A stretch of DNA of 64,000 nucleotides from Lachnospiraceae bacterium (GTDB lineage Bacteria > Bacillota > Clostridia > Lachnospirales > Lachnospiraceae), in the NCBI GenBank assembly GCA_015057525.1, contig SVEE01000001.1, positions 1-64,000 on the forward strand. The letters are read 5' to 3'. The notes below the pieces were generated by a model. The model was given only the letters and a program-made list of their open reading frames with translations. It had not been told where the DNA came from and ran no database searches. The position numbers and the translations under genes are program-made. This document shows positions 1 to 8,444 of the stretch, piece by piece. Numbering within the stretch: the first letter of the stretch is position 1; each line of letters starts with the position of its first letter.

Positions 1-2
1 TT

Positions 3-71
3 GATATGAGTGAATATTTTGAAAAGGCTCCACAAATCAAAAGAACACTTGCTATAAGAGGTGCTGCATAG
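3..71 (+). CDS. C-terminal end of an unidentified protein (partial)
   Basis: An open frame enters from the left edge and ends at TAG 69-71, giving about 22 residues that finish in LAIRGAA. An internal ATG lies at 6, but no ribosome binding site can be judged because the sequence is cut. It is too short to assign to a family. It could be the tail of a real upstream gene or a chance open frame. Confidence 0.3.
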   Translation, partial: DMSEYFEKAPQIKRTLAIRGAA

Positions 72-595
72 CACATGAATTAATTAACCGAAAGGAATTT
101 ACACACAAAAATGGACTTGACTAAAAAGTGTCATTCTATACCCATATTTTAATGAAAAGCGGGGTCTTGGACAATGTTTTTTCTCCATAGAGCCACAACA
201 TTTCAAAATCAAAACAAAATTTTTCGAAAATTGGTTTCAATGGGTATTCAGGAGAATATAATTTGCCTAGACCCAAAGATGTAATTTTTGCAAGTGATGT
301 TTTGTAAAAACTCCCTAGAAGTAAATTGTCGAAGACAATTTCACAAAATATATGCTATATTCTAATGACTATGAAATAAAATATAATTAAGCTTGCCTAA
401 TTACTAAAACATTAGTAAAATATAGTGAGAAAGAAGGATAACATTTAATGTTATTACACGTGAGTCTTTAATGTTAATCATAAATTAAAGTATATAGCAA
501 TCACACAAAATATAAATGCAATATATGCATATATATAGTAATTACATGACAAAAATATGTAACACAAACTTTTAGTATAGATAAGGGGGACAATT
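72..595 (+). other. Long AT-rich intergenic region without a recognisable gene
   Basis: About 520 bases without a convincing coding frame. Small perfect hairpins are visible at 324-342 (AAATTGTC / GACAATTT, loop GAA) and 438-454 (ATAACAT / ATGTTAT, loop TTA). Neither is followed by a T-tract, so neither looks like a terminator. The right end must hold the promoter of the gene at 596, whose ribosome binding site GGGGGA lies at about 585-590. I do not recognise a riboswitch or a known RNA here. Confidence 0.5.
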
Positions 596-886
596 ATGTT
601 AGGTTTAGGTGGCGAAAGAGAAGGCGGCGCTTGGGATTACAGAACCCTGCCTAATAAAATGTATGAATTGGTTAAGAATGTTGGTGATATGAGACAGGAA
701 GGAACAGGATATTTCACTGACAGCGAGGCTGAGATGATTACTGTTTTAGGCTATCTTAATTATGATGAGAAAACTGGAATTACAGAGTCTATGATGGAAC
801 AGATAGATGAGGCTTGCAAGCAGTTAGAGGAAAGAAAGCTTCGTGATAGAGATGAAGATGATACATTTATTAACTTTAAATTCTAG
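596..886 (+). CDS. Small acidic protein of unknown function (96 aa)
   Basis: I do not recognise this protein. It begins MLGLGGEREGG, has no signal peptide and no membrane segment, and ends in a strongly charged tail rich in Arg, Asp and Glu (about residues 78-92). It is probably a soluble cytosolic protein with a mixed helical fold. The start ATG is well supported by a GGGGGA ribosome binding site about 6 bases upstream. It is transcribed alone: more than 500 bases precede it and a strong intrinsic terminator follows at 928-960, separating it from the iron transporter gene downstream. Confidence 0.7.
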   Translation: MLGLGGEREGGAWDYRTLPNKMYELVKNVGDMRQEGTGYFTDSEAEMITVLGYLNYDEKTGITESMMEQIDEACKQLEERKLRDRDEDDTFINFKF

Positions 887-927
887 TAATATGTTTGAAT
901 TATTATAGATATATAGGGATTTTCCTT

Positions 928-960
928 AAAATAAGGTGGCATTTTATGCCACCTTATTTT
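928..960 (+). terminator. Intrinsic terminator after the 96-aa gene
   Basis: A perfect 15-bp stem, AAAATAAGGTGGCAT / ATGCCACCTTATTTT, with loop TTT. The A-rich 5' side and T-rich 3' side would let it work in both directions. It lies between the 96-aa gene and feoAB, so feoAB needs its own promoter downstream of, or within, this region. Confidence 0.8.
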
Positions 961-1014
961 ATAATATATCAGTGTTGTAAATTAATACAAAAGAATGAAT
1001 TGAAGGACAAGAAA

Positions 1015-3369
1015 ATGACATTAAATGAATTACCTATAGGTGAAACTGGCACAATTACATCTGTTGGAGGAGAAGGTGAGCTAAGACAGCATTTCCTTGA
1101 TATGGGAATTATTCCCGGGGCGGAAATAACGTTGGTTAAATATGCTCCTATGAAAGATCCTATTGAATTTATGATTCACGGATATGAGCTTACTCTTCGT
1201 GTGGCAGATGCACAAAACATAGAAATATTAAAGAACGAAGCAGCAGCTACAGCTATAGATAGCAAAGTAGCAAAATCAAATAAAAAATATAAGAAGGAGC
1301 ATCCTGGATTGGGCGAGGGTGGTAAGTATCACGTAAAAGCTGATGAGCATCCGTTGCCTGAAGGAAGCAAGTTAACCTTTGCTTTGGCTGGTAATCAGAA
1401 TTGTGGTAAGACAACCTTGTTTAATCAGCTTACTGGCGCTAATCAACACGTTGGTAATTTCCCGGGTGTAACTGTAGATAGAAAAAGTGGAAATATAAAG
1501 GGCTACTCCAATACAGAGGTTACAGATTTGCCTGGAATTTATTCCCTTTCACCTTATAGTAGTGAAGAAATTGTTTCTAGAGAATTTATTTTAAATGAGA
1601 AACCAACAGGCCTCATTAATATTGTTGATGCAACAAATATTGAGAGAAACTTGTATCTCACTATGCAGCTCATGGAACTAAACATTCCTATGGTACTCGC
1701 TCTTAATATGATGGATGAGGTAAGGGGCAACGGTGGCTCAATAGATATTAACGAGATGGAGGATATGCTTGGAATTCCTGTTGTACCTATTTCTGCGGCT
1801 AAGAATGAGGGTATAGAGGAATTAGTTAATCATGCCATCCATGTGGCCAAATATCAGGAGTGCCCAGGAAGAAATGATTTCTGTGATGAAACTGATAATG
1901 GTGGTGCAGTACATAGATGTCTTCACAGTATTATGCATCTTATTGAGGACCATGCGAAGAGTTCAGGTATTCCAATAAGATTCGCAGCAACAAAGCTTGT
2001 TGAAGGTGACAAACGTATATTAGAGAGTTTAAATCTTTCCACTAATGAGGAAGAAACCATAGAGCACATTATTTGCCAAATGGAAGAGGAAAGAGGGCTT
2101 GATAGGTCTGCCGCCATTGCAGATATGAGATTTGCTTTCATTAAGAAAATGGTTGGCGCAACAGTGGTTAAGCCTAAGGAGAGCAAAGAACGAGAGAGAA
2201 GTATTAAGATAGATAAAATTCTTACAGGTAAGTTTACTGCTATTCCTGCATTTATACTGATTATGGCATTGATATTTTATTTGACATTTAATGTTATCGG
2301 TGCATGGCTTCAGGGAGTTTTAGAATCAGGAATAGAAGCTCTGACAAATGTGGTTGATAATGCTCTTACAAGCTGGGGAGCAAATGCGGGCTTACAGTCC
2401 CTTATTATTGATGGAATATTTAACGGTGTGGGAAGTGTACTAAGCTTCTTACCTGTTATTGTAATCTTGTTCTTCTTCCTTTCTTTGTTGGAAGATACAG
2501 GATATATGGCGAGAATCGCCTTTGTTATGGATAAGCTTCTCAGAAAAATCGGATTGTCTGGCAGAAGTATTGTTCCTATGCTTATGGGTTTTGGATGTAC
2601 AGTGCCAGGTGTTATGGCAAGTAGAACACTGCCTTCTGAGCGAGATAGAAAAATGACAATTCTCATGACGCCGTTTATGAGCTGTTCTGCAAAGCTTCCG
2701 ATTTATGGATTCCTTATTGCAGCATTTTTCCCTAAGTATTCGGCTGTTTTGATGGTTGGATTATATTTCCTTGGAATAGTGGTTGGAATTTTAATGGCTC
2801 TTATATTAAAAAATACAAAATTCAAGGGTGAGGCAGTTCCTTTTGTTATGGAACTTCCGAACTACAGAATGCCAGGTATTAAAAATGTTGCTCAGCTTCT
2901 TTGGGAAAAGGCTAAAGACTTTTTACAAAGAGCATTTACAGTTATTTTTGTAGCTACTATAGTAATCTGGTTTTTACAAACCTTTGATTTTAGATTGAAT
3001 ATGGTGGCTGACTCTAAGGACAGCATGCTTGCTATGGTTGCAGGATTTATAGCACCAATATTTGCACCACTAGGCTTTGGTGATTGGCGAGTTTCAACTT
3101 CGTTGATTGCAGGATTTATGGCCAAGGAAAGTGTGGTTTCCACAATATCAGTTCTCTTTGGAAGTACAGAAGCTATGCTTAGCGTTATTGCTCCATCTGC
3201 AGCCGCAGCCTTATTGGTATTTTGTTTGCTTTATACTCCTTGCGTAGCGGCTGTTGCGGCAGTTAAAAGAGAGCTTGGAGGTAAATGGGCAGCTATTATT
3301 GCATTTGGTCAATGTCTTGTGGCTTGGATAGTAGCATTTGTAGTTAAAATTATTGTTGGGATTTTCTAG
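1015..3369 (+). CDS. feoB: FeoA-FeoB fusion ferrous iron transporter
   Basis: Imports Fe(II) across the cytoplasmic membrane. Residues about 1-74 are a complete FeoA (SH3-like) domain beginning MTLNELPIGETG. A short basic linker leads to the GTP-binding domain with G1 motif GNQNCGKTT (about residue 126), DLPG and NMMD motifs. Eight or so membrane helices with two Gate repeats follow. The frame stays open further upstream, but ATG 1015 fits the FeoA N-terminus and lies just after GAAGGA, whereas an earlier start would translate through the terminator hairpin at 928-960. Most FeoA proteins are separate, and this genome also has a separate feoA-feoA-feoB cluster at 33.7-36.6 kb. No GTTAGT-N4-ACTAAC operator is seen here, so the two systems are probably regulated differently. 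Confidence 0.93.
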   Translation: MTLNELPIGETGTITSVGGEGELRQHFLDMGIIPGAEITLVKYAPMKDPIEFMIHGYELTLRVADAQNIEILKNEAAATAIDSKVAKSNKKYKKEHPGLGEGGKYHVKADEHPLPEGSKLTFALAGNQNCGKTTLFNQLTGANQHVGNFPGVTVDRKSGNIKGYSNTEVTDLPGIYSLSPYSSEEIVSREFILNEKPTGLINIVDATNIERNLYLTMQLMELNIPMVLALNMMDEVRGNGGSIDINEMEDMLGIPVVPISAAKNEGIEELVNHAIHVAKYQECPGRNDFCDETDNGGAVHRCLHSIMHLIEDHAKSSGIPIRFAATKLVEGDKRILESLNLSTNEEETIEHIICQMEEERGLDRSAAIADMRFAFIKKMVGATVVKPKESKERERSIKIDKILTGKFTAIPAFILIMALIFYLTFNVIGAWLQGVLESGIEALTNVVDNALTSWGANAGLQSLIIDGIFNGVGSVLSFLPVIVILFFFLSLLEDTGYMARIAFVMDKLLRKIGLSGRSIVPMLMGFGCTVPGVMASRTLPSERDRKMTILMTPFMSCSAKLPIYGFLIAAFFPKYSAVLMVGLYFLGIVVGILMALILKNTKFKGEAVPFVMELPNYRMPGIKNVAQLLWEKAKDFLQRAFTVIFVATIVIWFLQTFDFRLNMVADSKDSMLAMVAGFIAPIFAPLGFGDWRVSTSLIAGFMAKESVVSTISVLFGSTEAMLSVIAPSAAAALLVFCLLYTPCVAAVAAVKRELGGKWAAIIAFGQCLVAWIVAFVVKIIVGIF

Positions 3370-3444
3370 TTTCATTTACAATGAATGCTTGACACCGTAT
3401 ATTTCAACAACTAAAATAAATTATTATGATTTGGAGGAAGAAAA

Positions 3445-4809
3445 ATGAGAGAAATTCCATATAAGATATATTTAGAAGAAAATGAAATGCCTACACAGTG
3501 GTATAACGTTCGTGCAGACATGAAGAAAAAACCGGCTCCACTTTTAATGCCAGGTACACTTAAGCCGGCTACAGTTGATGACTTATCATCAGTTTTTTGT
3601 AGAGAGCTTGCCCAGCAGGAATTAGACGATACAACAAGATACTTTGATATACCAACTGAGATTAGAGATTTCTATAGAATGTATAGACCAGCACCACTTG
3701 TTCGTGCTTATTGTCTTGAGAAGAAGCTTGGAACACCAGCTCATATTTATTATAAGTTTGAGGGTAATAACACATCTGGTAGTCATAAGCTTAACTCAGC
3801 TATTGCTCAGGCATATTATGCTAAGCAGCAGGGACTCAAGGGTGTTACTACTGAGACTGGAGCAGGTCAGTGGGGAACAGCTCTTTCTATGGCATGTTCA
3901 TACTTTGACCTTGATTGTCAGGTTTACATGGTTAAGTGCTCATATGAGATGAAGCCACATCGTAGAGAGGTTATGAGAACATATGGTGCAAAGGTAACTC
4001 CTTCACCATCTATGACTACTAATGTAGGTAGAAAAATTAATGAAGAATTCCCAGGTACATCAGGAAGTCTTGGTTGTGCTATATCAGAAGCTGTAGAAGC
4101 AGCAACTAACCAGGAAGGATACAGGTATGTACTTGGTTCAGTCCTTTCTCAGGTATTATTACATCAGACTATTATTGGTCTTGAGACTAAGACTGCACTT
4201 GACAAATATGGAATAAAGGCAGATATGGTAATTGGTTGTGCTGGAGGTGGCTCAAACCTTGGAGGACTTATTTCTCCATTTGCTGGAGAAATGCTTAGAG
4301 GAGAAGCAGATTATGAACTTATTGCTGTTGAACCAAAGTCTTGCCCAAGTTTAACAAGAGGTACATATGCCTATGACTACTGTGATACAGGTAAGGTTTG
4401 TCCTCTTGCTAAGATGTATACTCTTGGCAGTGGATTTATCCCATCAGCGGATCATGCCGGTGGACTTAGATATCATGGAATGAGCTCAATAGTTTCTGAG
4501 TTGTATGATCAGGGCATACTTAAGGCTACAAGCGTTAAGCAGACAGAGGTATTTAAAGCAGCGCAGGAATTTGCAAGAATTGAAGGTATACTTCCTGCAC
4601 CTGAGAGTAGTCATGCAATTAAGGTTGCTATAGATGAAGCATTAAGGTGTAAGGAGACTGGTGAAGCTAAGAATATAGTATTCGGTTTAACAGGTACAGG
4701 ATATTTTGATATGGTATCTTACCAGAAGTTTAACGATGGTGTTATGGCAGACTACATTCCTACAGATGAGGAAATCGCAAAGGTTGCAGCAACATTACCA
4801 CAGTTTTAA
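3445..4809 (+). CDS. trpB: Tryptophan synthase beta chain, TrpB2 type
   Basis: PLP-dependent beta-replacement enzyme of the TrpB2 branch (454 aa; classical TrpB is near 400). The PLP lysine is K115 in GSHKLNSA, and the phosphate-binding glycine run GCAGGGSN is present. TrpB2 proteins carry N-terminal and internal extensions, as here (MREIPYKIYL start). TrpB2 enzymes convert indole plus serine to tryptophan and often work without TrpA. No trpA or other trp gene is adjacent, so indole salvage is a reasonable inference rather than de novo synthesis. ATG 3445 follows TTGGAGGAAG. The gene is followed after 22 bases by the sulfatase gene. Confidence 0.9.
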   Translation: MREIPYKIYLEENEMPTQWYNVRADMKKKPAPLLMPGTLKPATVDDLSSVFCRELAQQELDDTTRYFDIPTEIRDFYRMYRPAPLVRAYCLEKKLGTPAHIYYKFEGNNTSGSHKLNSAIAQAYYAKQQGLKGVTTETGAGQWGTALSMACSYFDLDCQVYMVKCSYEMKPHRREVMRTYGAKVTPSPSMTTNVGRKINEEFPGTSGSLGCAISEAVEAATNQEGYRYVLGSVLSQVLLHQTIIGLETKTALDKYGIKADMVIGCAGGGSNLGGLISPFAGEMLRGEADYELIAVEPKSCPSLTRGTYAYDYCDTGKVCPLAKMYTLGSGFIPSADHAGGLRYHGMSSIVSELYDQGILKATSVKQTEVFKAAQEFARIEGILPAPESSHAIKVAIDEALRCKETGEAKNIVFGLTGTGYFDMVSYQKFNDGVMADYIPTDEEIAKVAATLPQF

Positions 4810-4831
4810 TTAATAAGGATATACAAAAGAT

Positions 4832-6910
4832 ATGAAAGAGAAAGTTTTGGAGACTGTAAAGAAAATATTTTCTTCAGTTGAAATGTATTTCATACTTTTG
4901 ATAATTTTCTTTGAAACATTTTTTCATTTTATAAGACTAGGATTAACGGGAGAGAATCTTTTTTATAAGATTCTCTTTGCCCTTTTCTTTGGGGCTATAA
5001 TTGGTTTAGTGACAAACCTGTTTCCGGAGAAAATATCAAAGGTTTTGACGTTTGTATTTACAATAATTATAACTATATATTTTATTGCTCAGGTTATATA
5101 TAGTGGCGTTTTTGCCACATATTTATCCTTCTTTGGAACAATAGCAGTTGCCACACAGGCACTGGATTTTACAGATGTTATATGGAAGGCTGTAGTTGGA
5201 GAATGGTGGGTTCTTCTCATCATGCTTGCACCTATAATAGCTCTTTCTATATGGCTAAGAAAGCACATTAATTTTAACAGACACGAACTTAAAATATATG
5301 CAGTATGTGTCCCTCTTACCATACTGTCATTTCTTATAAATATTACATTGATGAAGAAAAATAATGATTCTGTATATTCTGCCTACGAGGTGTATAAGAG
5401 TAATACATCTGTTGATATGACTGTTGAGAAATTGGGTGTTCTAGAGTCTTTATATTTAGATGCCAAATTTGCGATTAAGGATAAGCTTGGTGTAGAAAGT
5501 GATGATGTATCATTTGCTGTAGAAAGCTATGACTATACAACAGAAGTAACTACAGAATCGACCACAACAGTAGCAACAATGGGAGATGCCTTGGGAGAAG
5601 AGGAAATAACTACAGAAGAAGTTATAGATACATCTCCTAATGTGTTGGATGTTGATTTTGATACTTTAATTGCTGAAGAAACTAATAGCAATATTGTTGC
5701 ATTGCATGAGTATATAAGTACAATTACACCTACAAATAAAAATGAATATACAGGAATGTTTGAGGGCTACAACCTTATATTTGTTGTAGCAGAAGGTTTT
5801 TCGGGTTATTCCATAGATAGACACAGAACTCCAACCTTGTATGAACTTAGCACAAAGGGGTTTGTTTTTAAAAATTATTACACACCACTTTGGTATGGCT
5901 CTACATTAGGTGGAGAGTATGCTGATTTAACAGGTCTTATGCCTAAGAACGGAAGTTATCTTAGTATGTATAAATCTGGTGCAAATGGCAATGATATGAT
6001 GTTTACATTAAGTAAGCAGCTTCTCAAACAGGGATATACAGTGAAGGGCTATCACAATAACGAATACACATATTATGATAGACATATTTCACATACTAAC
6101 CTAGGCTATGAATGGTATGGTACAGGTAACGGATATGAACCTGAAAGGGCCGGAGACGGAACTCAGCTTTGGCCACAATCAGATTTACATTTAATAGATA
6201 CAACTTTTGATGGGTATATAAATCAAGAACCCTTCCACACATATTATTTGACGGTTAGCGGTCATGTTATGTATAATTTTGGTGGAAATGAAATGGCTAA
6301 ACGCCATCAAGAGCAGTTTGCTGACCTTGAGTATTCTGAAACAACAAAAGCATATATTGCATGTCAGTACGAGCTTGAGCTTGCCATGACATCATTAATC
6401 CAGAAATTGGAAGATGCCGGTGTTGCAGACCGTACCCTTATTGTTCTTACAGCGGATCACGTTCCTTATGATAATAAGGATGTAGTAGATGAACTGGCTG
6501 GTAAAGAACTTGACAATACATTTGAATGGTATGAGAACGCCCTTATTATATGGTCGGCATCCATGGAAGAACCGGTTACAGTTAACAAATATTGTTCAAG
6601 CCTTGATATACTTCCAACAGTTTCTAATCTTATGGGACTTCCTTACGATTCCCGAATGTTAGTTGGTCAGGATATATTGTCAGACAGCGAAGGACTTGTA
6701 ATGTTTAATGACAGAAGCTTTATTACAGATAGAGTTTCTTACAATGCAAATACCGGAGAAGTAAGAAGTATTGATGGTTCTCAAATAGATATGTCCTATG
6801 TGGAATATATACAGGCGGTAGTTAAGAACAAATTCAGTATGGCGGAAAAAATCTGCGAAAATGATTACTATAGGTATATAGATGAAGCAGTTTATGGAGT
6901 TGAAGAGTAG
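4832..6910 (+). CDS. LTA-synthase-like membrane sulfatase/phosphotransferase
   Basis: About five N-terminal membrane helices (residues 15-175), then a Thr/Glu-rich extracytoplasmic linker (about 235-260), then an alkaline phosphatase/sulfatase-superfamily domain. This is the layout of lipoteichoic acid synthase and related glycerol-phosphate transferases. Features seen: NLIFVVAEGFSG at the metal-binding strand (E in place of the usual first acid), a candidate threonine nucleophile in WYGSTLGGEY, VSGHVMYN, and a metal-binding TADHVPY. The exact substrate cannot be read from sequence: LtaS, LtaP or a sugar phosphoglycerol transferase are all possible. It lies in a same-strand run with trpB and the sigma-like membrane protein. 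Confidence 0.8.
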   Translation: MKEKVLETVKKIFSSVEMYFILLIIFFETFFHFIRLGLTGENLFYKILFALFFGAIIGLVTNLFPEKISKVLTFVFTIIITIYFIAQVIYSGVFATYLSFFGTIAVATQALDFTDVIWKAVVGEWWVLLIMLAPIIALSIWLRKHINFNRHELKIYAVCVPLTILSFLINITLMKKNNDSVYSAYEVYKSNTSVDMTVEKLGVLESLYLDAKFAIKDKLGVESDDVSFAVESYDYTTEVTTESTTTVATMGDALGEEEITTEEVIDTSPNVLDVDFDTLIAEETNSNIVALHEYISTITPTNKNEYTGMFEGYNLIFVVAEGFSGYSIDRHRTPTLYELSTKGFVFKNYYTPLWYGSTLGGEYADLTGLMPKNGSYLSMYKSGANGNDMMFTLSKQLLKQGYTVKGYHNNEYTYYDRHISHTNLGYEWYGTGNGYEPERAGDGTQLWPQSDLHLIDTTFDGYINQEPFHTYYLTVSGHVMYNFGGNEMAKRHQEQFADLEYSETTKAYIACQYELELAMTSLIQKLEDAGVADRTLIVLTADHVPYDNKDVVDELAGKELDNTFEWYENALIIWSASMEEPVTVNKYCSSLDILPTVSNLMGLPYDSRMLVGQDILSDSEGLVMFNDRSFITDRVSYNANTGEVRSIDGSQIDMSYVEYIQAVVKNKFSMAEKICENDYYRYIDEAVYGVEE

Positions 6911-6931
6911 GTATTGATAGGAGGAATTAAA

Positions 6932-8404
6932 ATGCCTGATAATGAAAAATTGTTAAACGAAATTAAAAAAATGCAAGGTGGAGATTTTAGCTCATATGAA
7001 GATTTTTATTATATGACTTCTCCTTTTGTGTATGACATTTTAATTAATAGTGTGAAGAATAAGGGGGCTGCTGATTCTCTTATTGTAAAGGTGTACAACG
7101 AGGTATATCAAAGAATAGGAGAGGTTACAGATGTGGATTTCTTCTATAAATGGATTGAGACTATTACTAAAAATGCTGCGAAAGCTCATATTAATTCTTT
7201 GATTCCGGAAACAATAGAAGCATCAGGTGTGCAAAAGAATGCAAATATACCTATAAATGTTGCTACACAAGAAAACAACTTTGTACAGGGGAATAATATG
7301 GTACAGGGAGCAACACCTGTTGCTCAGGTTAAAGAGAAAAAATCACTTCCACTAGCTGTTAAAATCATAATTGGAGTGTTAATTGTAGCGATATTAGCTG
7401 TGGTTGGTGTAGTTATAGCTAAGAATATTGGTGACAAAAATGATAAGTCAAAAAATGATGAAACTGATGTGGCATCTGAAACAGATTCAACACCAACTGA
7501 TGTGACAACAGAGGCAACAACAGAGGTGACAACAGAGGAGCCTACAACAGAAGTGACAACAGAGGCAACAACAGAAGAACCAACAACCGAACAGTCACCT
7601 TACGAAAATCTTTCAGAAACAGAACGATTATACTACACCTATATTTCAGAAACCTTGCTTACACAGGATAAATTATCAGATATAAGCTATAGAGAATCTT
7701 CCGTATGTGGTGAAGATCTTTTGATTCCGGATATAGAGAGATTGCTTGATGGTACAGAAGGAATCATTTCAGCTAAAATAATTGACTTAAATCGAGATAG
7801 TTTAGAGGAACTCTTAATTGTTCGTACTGAACCAGCTGAGGAAGCTGGGTCATATGCAGTCATTATGGACGTGTACGGAATTACAGATGGCCAGGTTAAT
7901 TTGATTTCTACAGAAGATAAATTATATTACAGTCAACAGAATGGACATACTGTATTTACTATGGATTCTGTAACATATACTCAGTTCATGGATATATCAG
8001 TTGTTAATACTGATGAAAATACCTATATAATGTTTGAACTTCAGTTATATTCTATTTTCTCTGATACAGAGGGAAGAGTAATTCATCTTTATAAATTGGT
8101 AGATAATGACATAAAGAAGGTTTGTAGATATGGACGTGGTAACGAAGTGAATTACGGTTGGACATTTGCAGAAGATGAATCAGGAACATATGAAGATTTT
8201 TACAATCCTGATGATTTGGAAACAGATATGATGACACCATTTCTTGCTAGGTTCGGAGTAGATATGGACAAATACACTAACGATGACGCGTACACAGAAG
8301 ATGTTGTTAGCTATGACATTGATGCGATTGAAGTATCTGGCAGATATAAAATGAACTATACAGTTGTAGATTACACCAATTTGAGAGATATCATTGTAAG
8401 ATAA
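6932..8404 (+). CDS. Membrane protein with sigma-region-2-like head and extracellular domain
   Basis: 490 aa with three parts. Residues about 1-90 resemble region 2 of ECF sigma factors (GDFSSYEDFYYMTSPFVYD, then a helical stretch ending WIETITKNAAKAHI), but there is no region 4. A single membrane helix follows (about 145-168). Then comes a TTE-repeat linker (about 190-222) and an extracellular domain of about 265 residues containing IDLNRDSLEELL, a calcium-loop-like D-x-N-x-D motif. ATG 6932 is preferred over TTG 6914 because GAGGAATT sits 5-11 bases upstream. The function is unknown. The layout suggests a membrane-tethered sensor with a degenerate sigma fold inside the cell. Confidence 0.7.
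   Translation: MPDNEKLLNEIKKMQGGDFSSYEDFYYMTSPFVYDILINSVKNKGAADSLIVKVYNEVYQRIGEVTDVDFFYKWIETITKNAAKAHINSLIPETIEASGVQKNANIPINVATQENNFVQGNNMVQGATPVAQVKEKKSLPLAVKIIIGVLIVAILAVVGVVIAKNIGDKNDKSKNDETDVASETDSTPTDVTTEATTEVTTEEPTTEVTTEATTEEPTTEQSPYENLSETERLYYTYISETLLTQDKLSDISYRESSVCGEDLLIPDIERLLDGTEGIISAKIIDLNRDSLEELLIVRTEPAEEAGSYAVIMDVYGITDGQVNLISTEDKLYYSQQNGHTVFTMDSVTYTQFMDISVVNTDENTYIMFELQLYSIFSDTEGRVIHLYKLVDNDIKKVCRYGRGNEVNYGWTFAEDESGTYEDFYNPDDLETDMMTPFLARFGVDMDKYTNDDAYTEDVVSYDIDAIEVSGRYKMNYTVVDYTNLRDIIVR
7504..7590 (+). repeat. Thr/Glu-coding low-complexity repeat
   Basis: Imperfect tandem ACAACAGAGG-type units that encode a run of Thr-Thr-Glu with occasional Pro, Val and Ala. This forms the cell-wall-spanning linker of the surrounding gene. 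The sulfatase upstream has a shorter linker of the same composition. Confidence 0.8.
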
Positions 8405-8444
8405 TTGGTTAAAACTTAGACATGAAATTATTAGGGAGAGAAGA

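Noticed and set aside
324-342. Hairpin AAATTGTC-GAA-GACAATTT as a terminator
   Set aside because: No T-tract follows and there is no gene directly upstream.
895-1014. Longer N-terminus for FeoAB
   Set aside because: It would translate through the perfect terminator hairpin at 928-960 and precede a complete FeoA domain that begins at ATG 1015.
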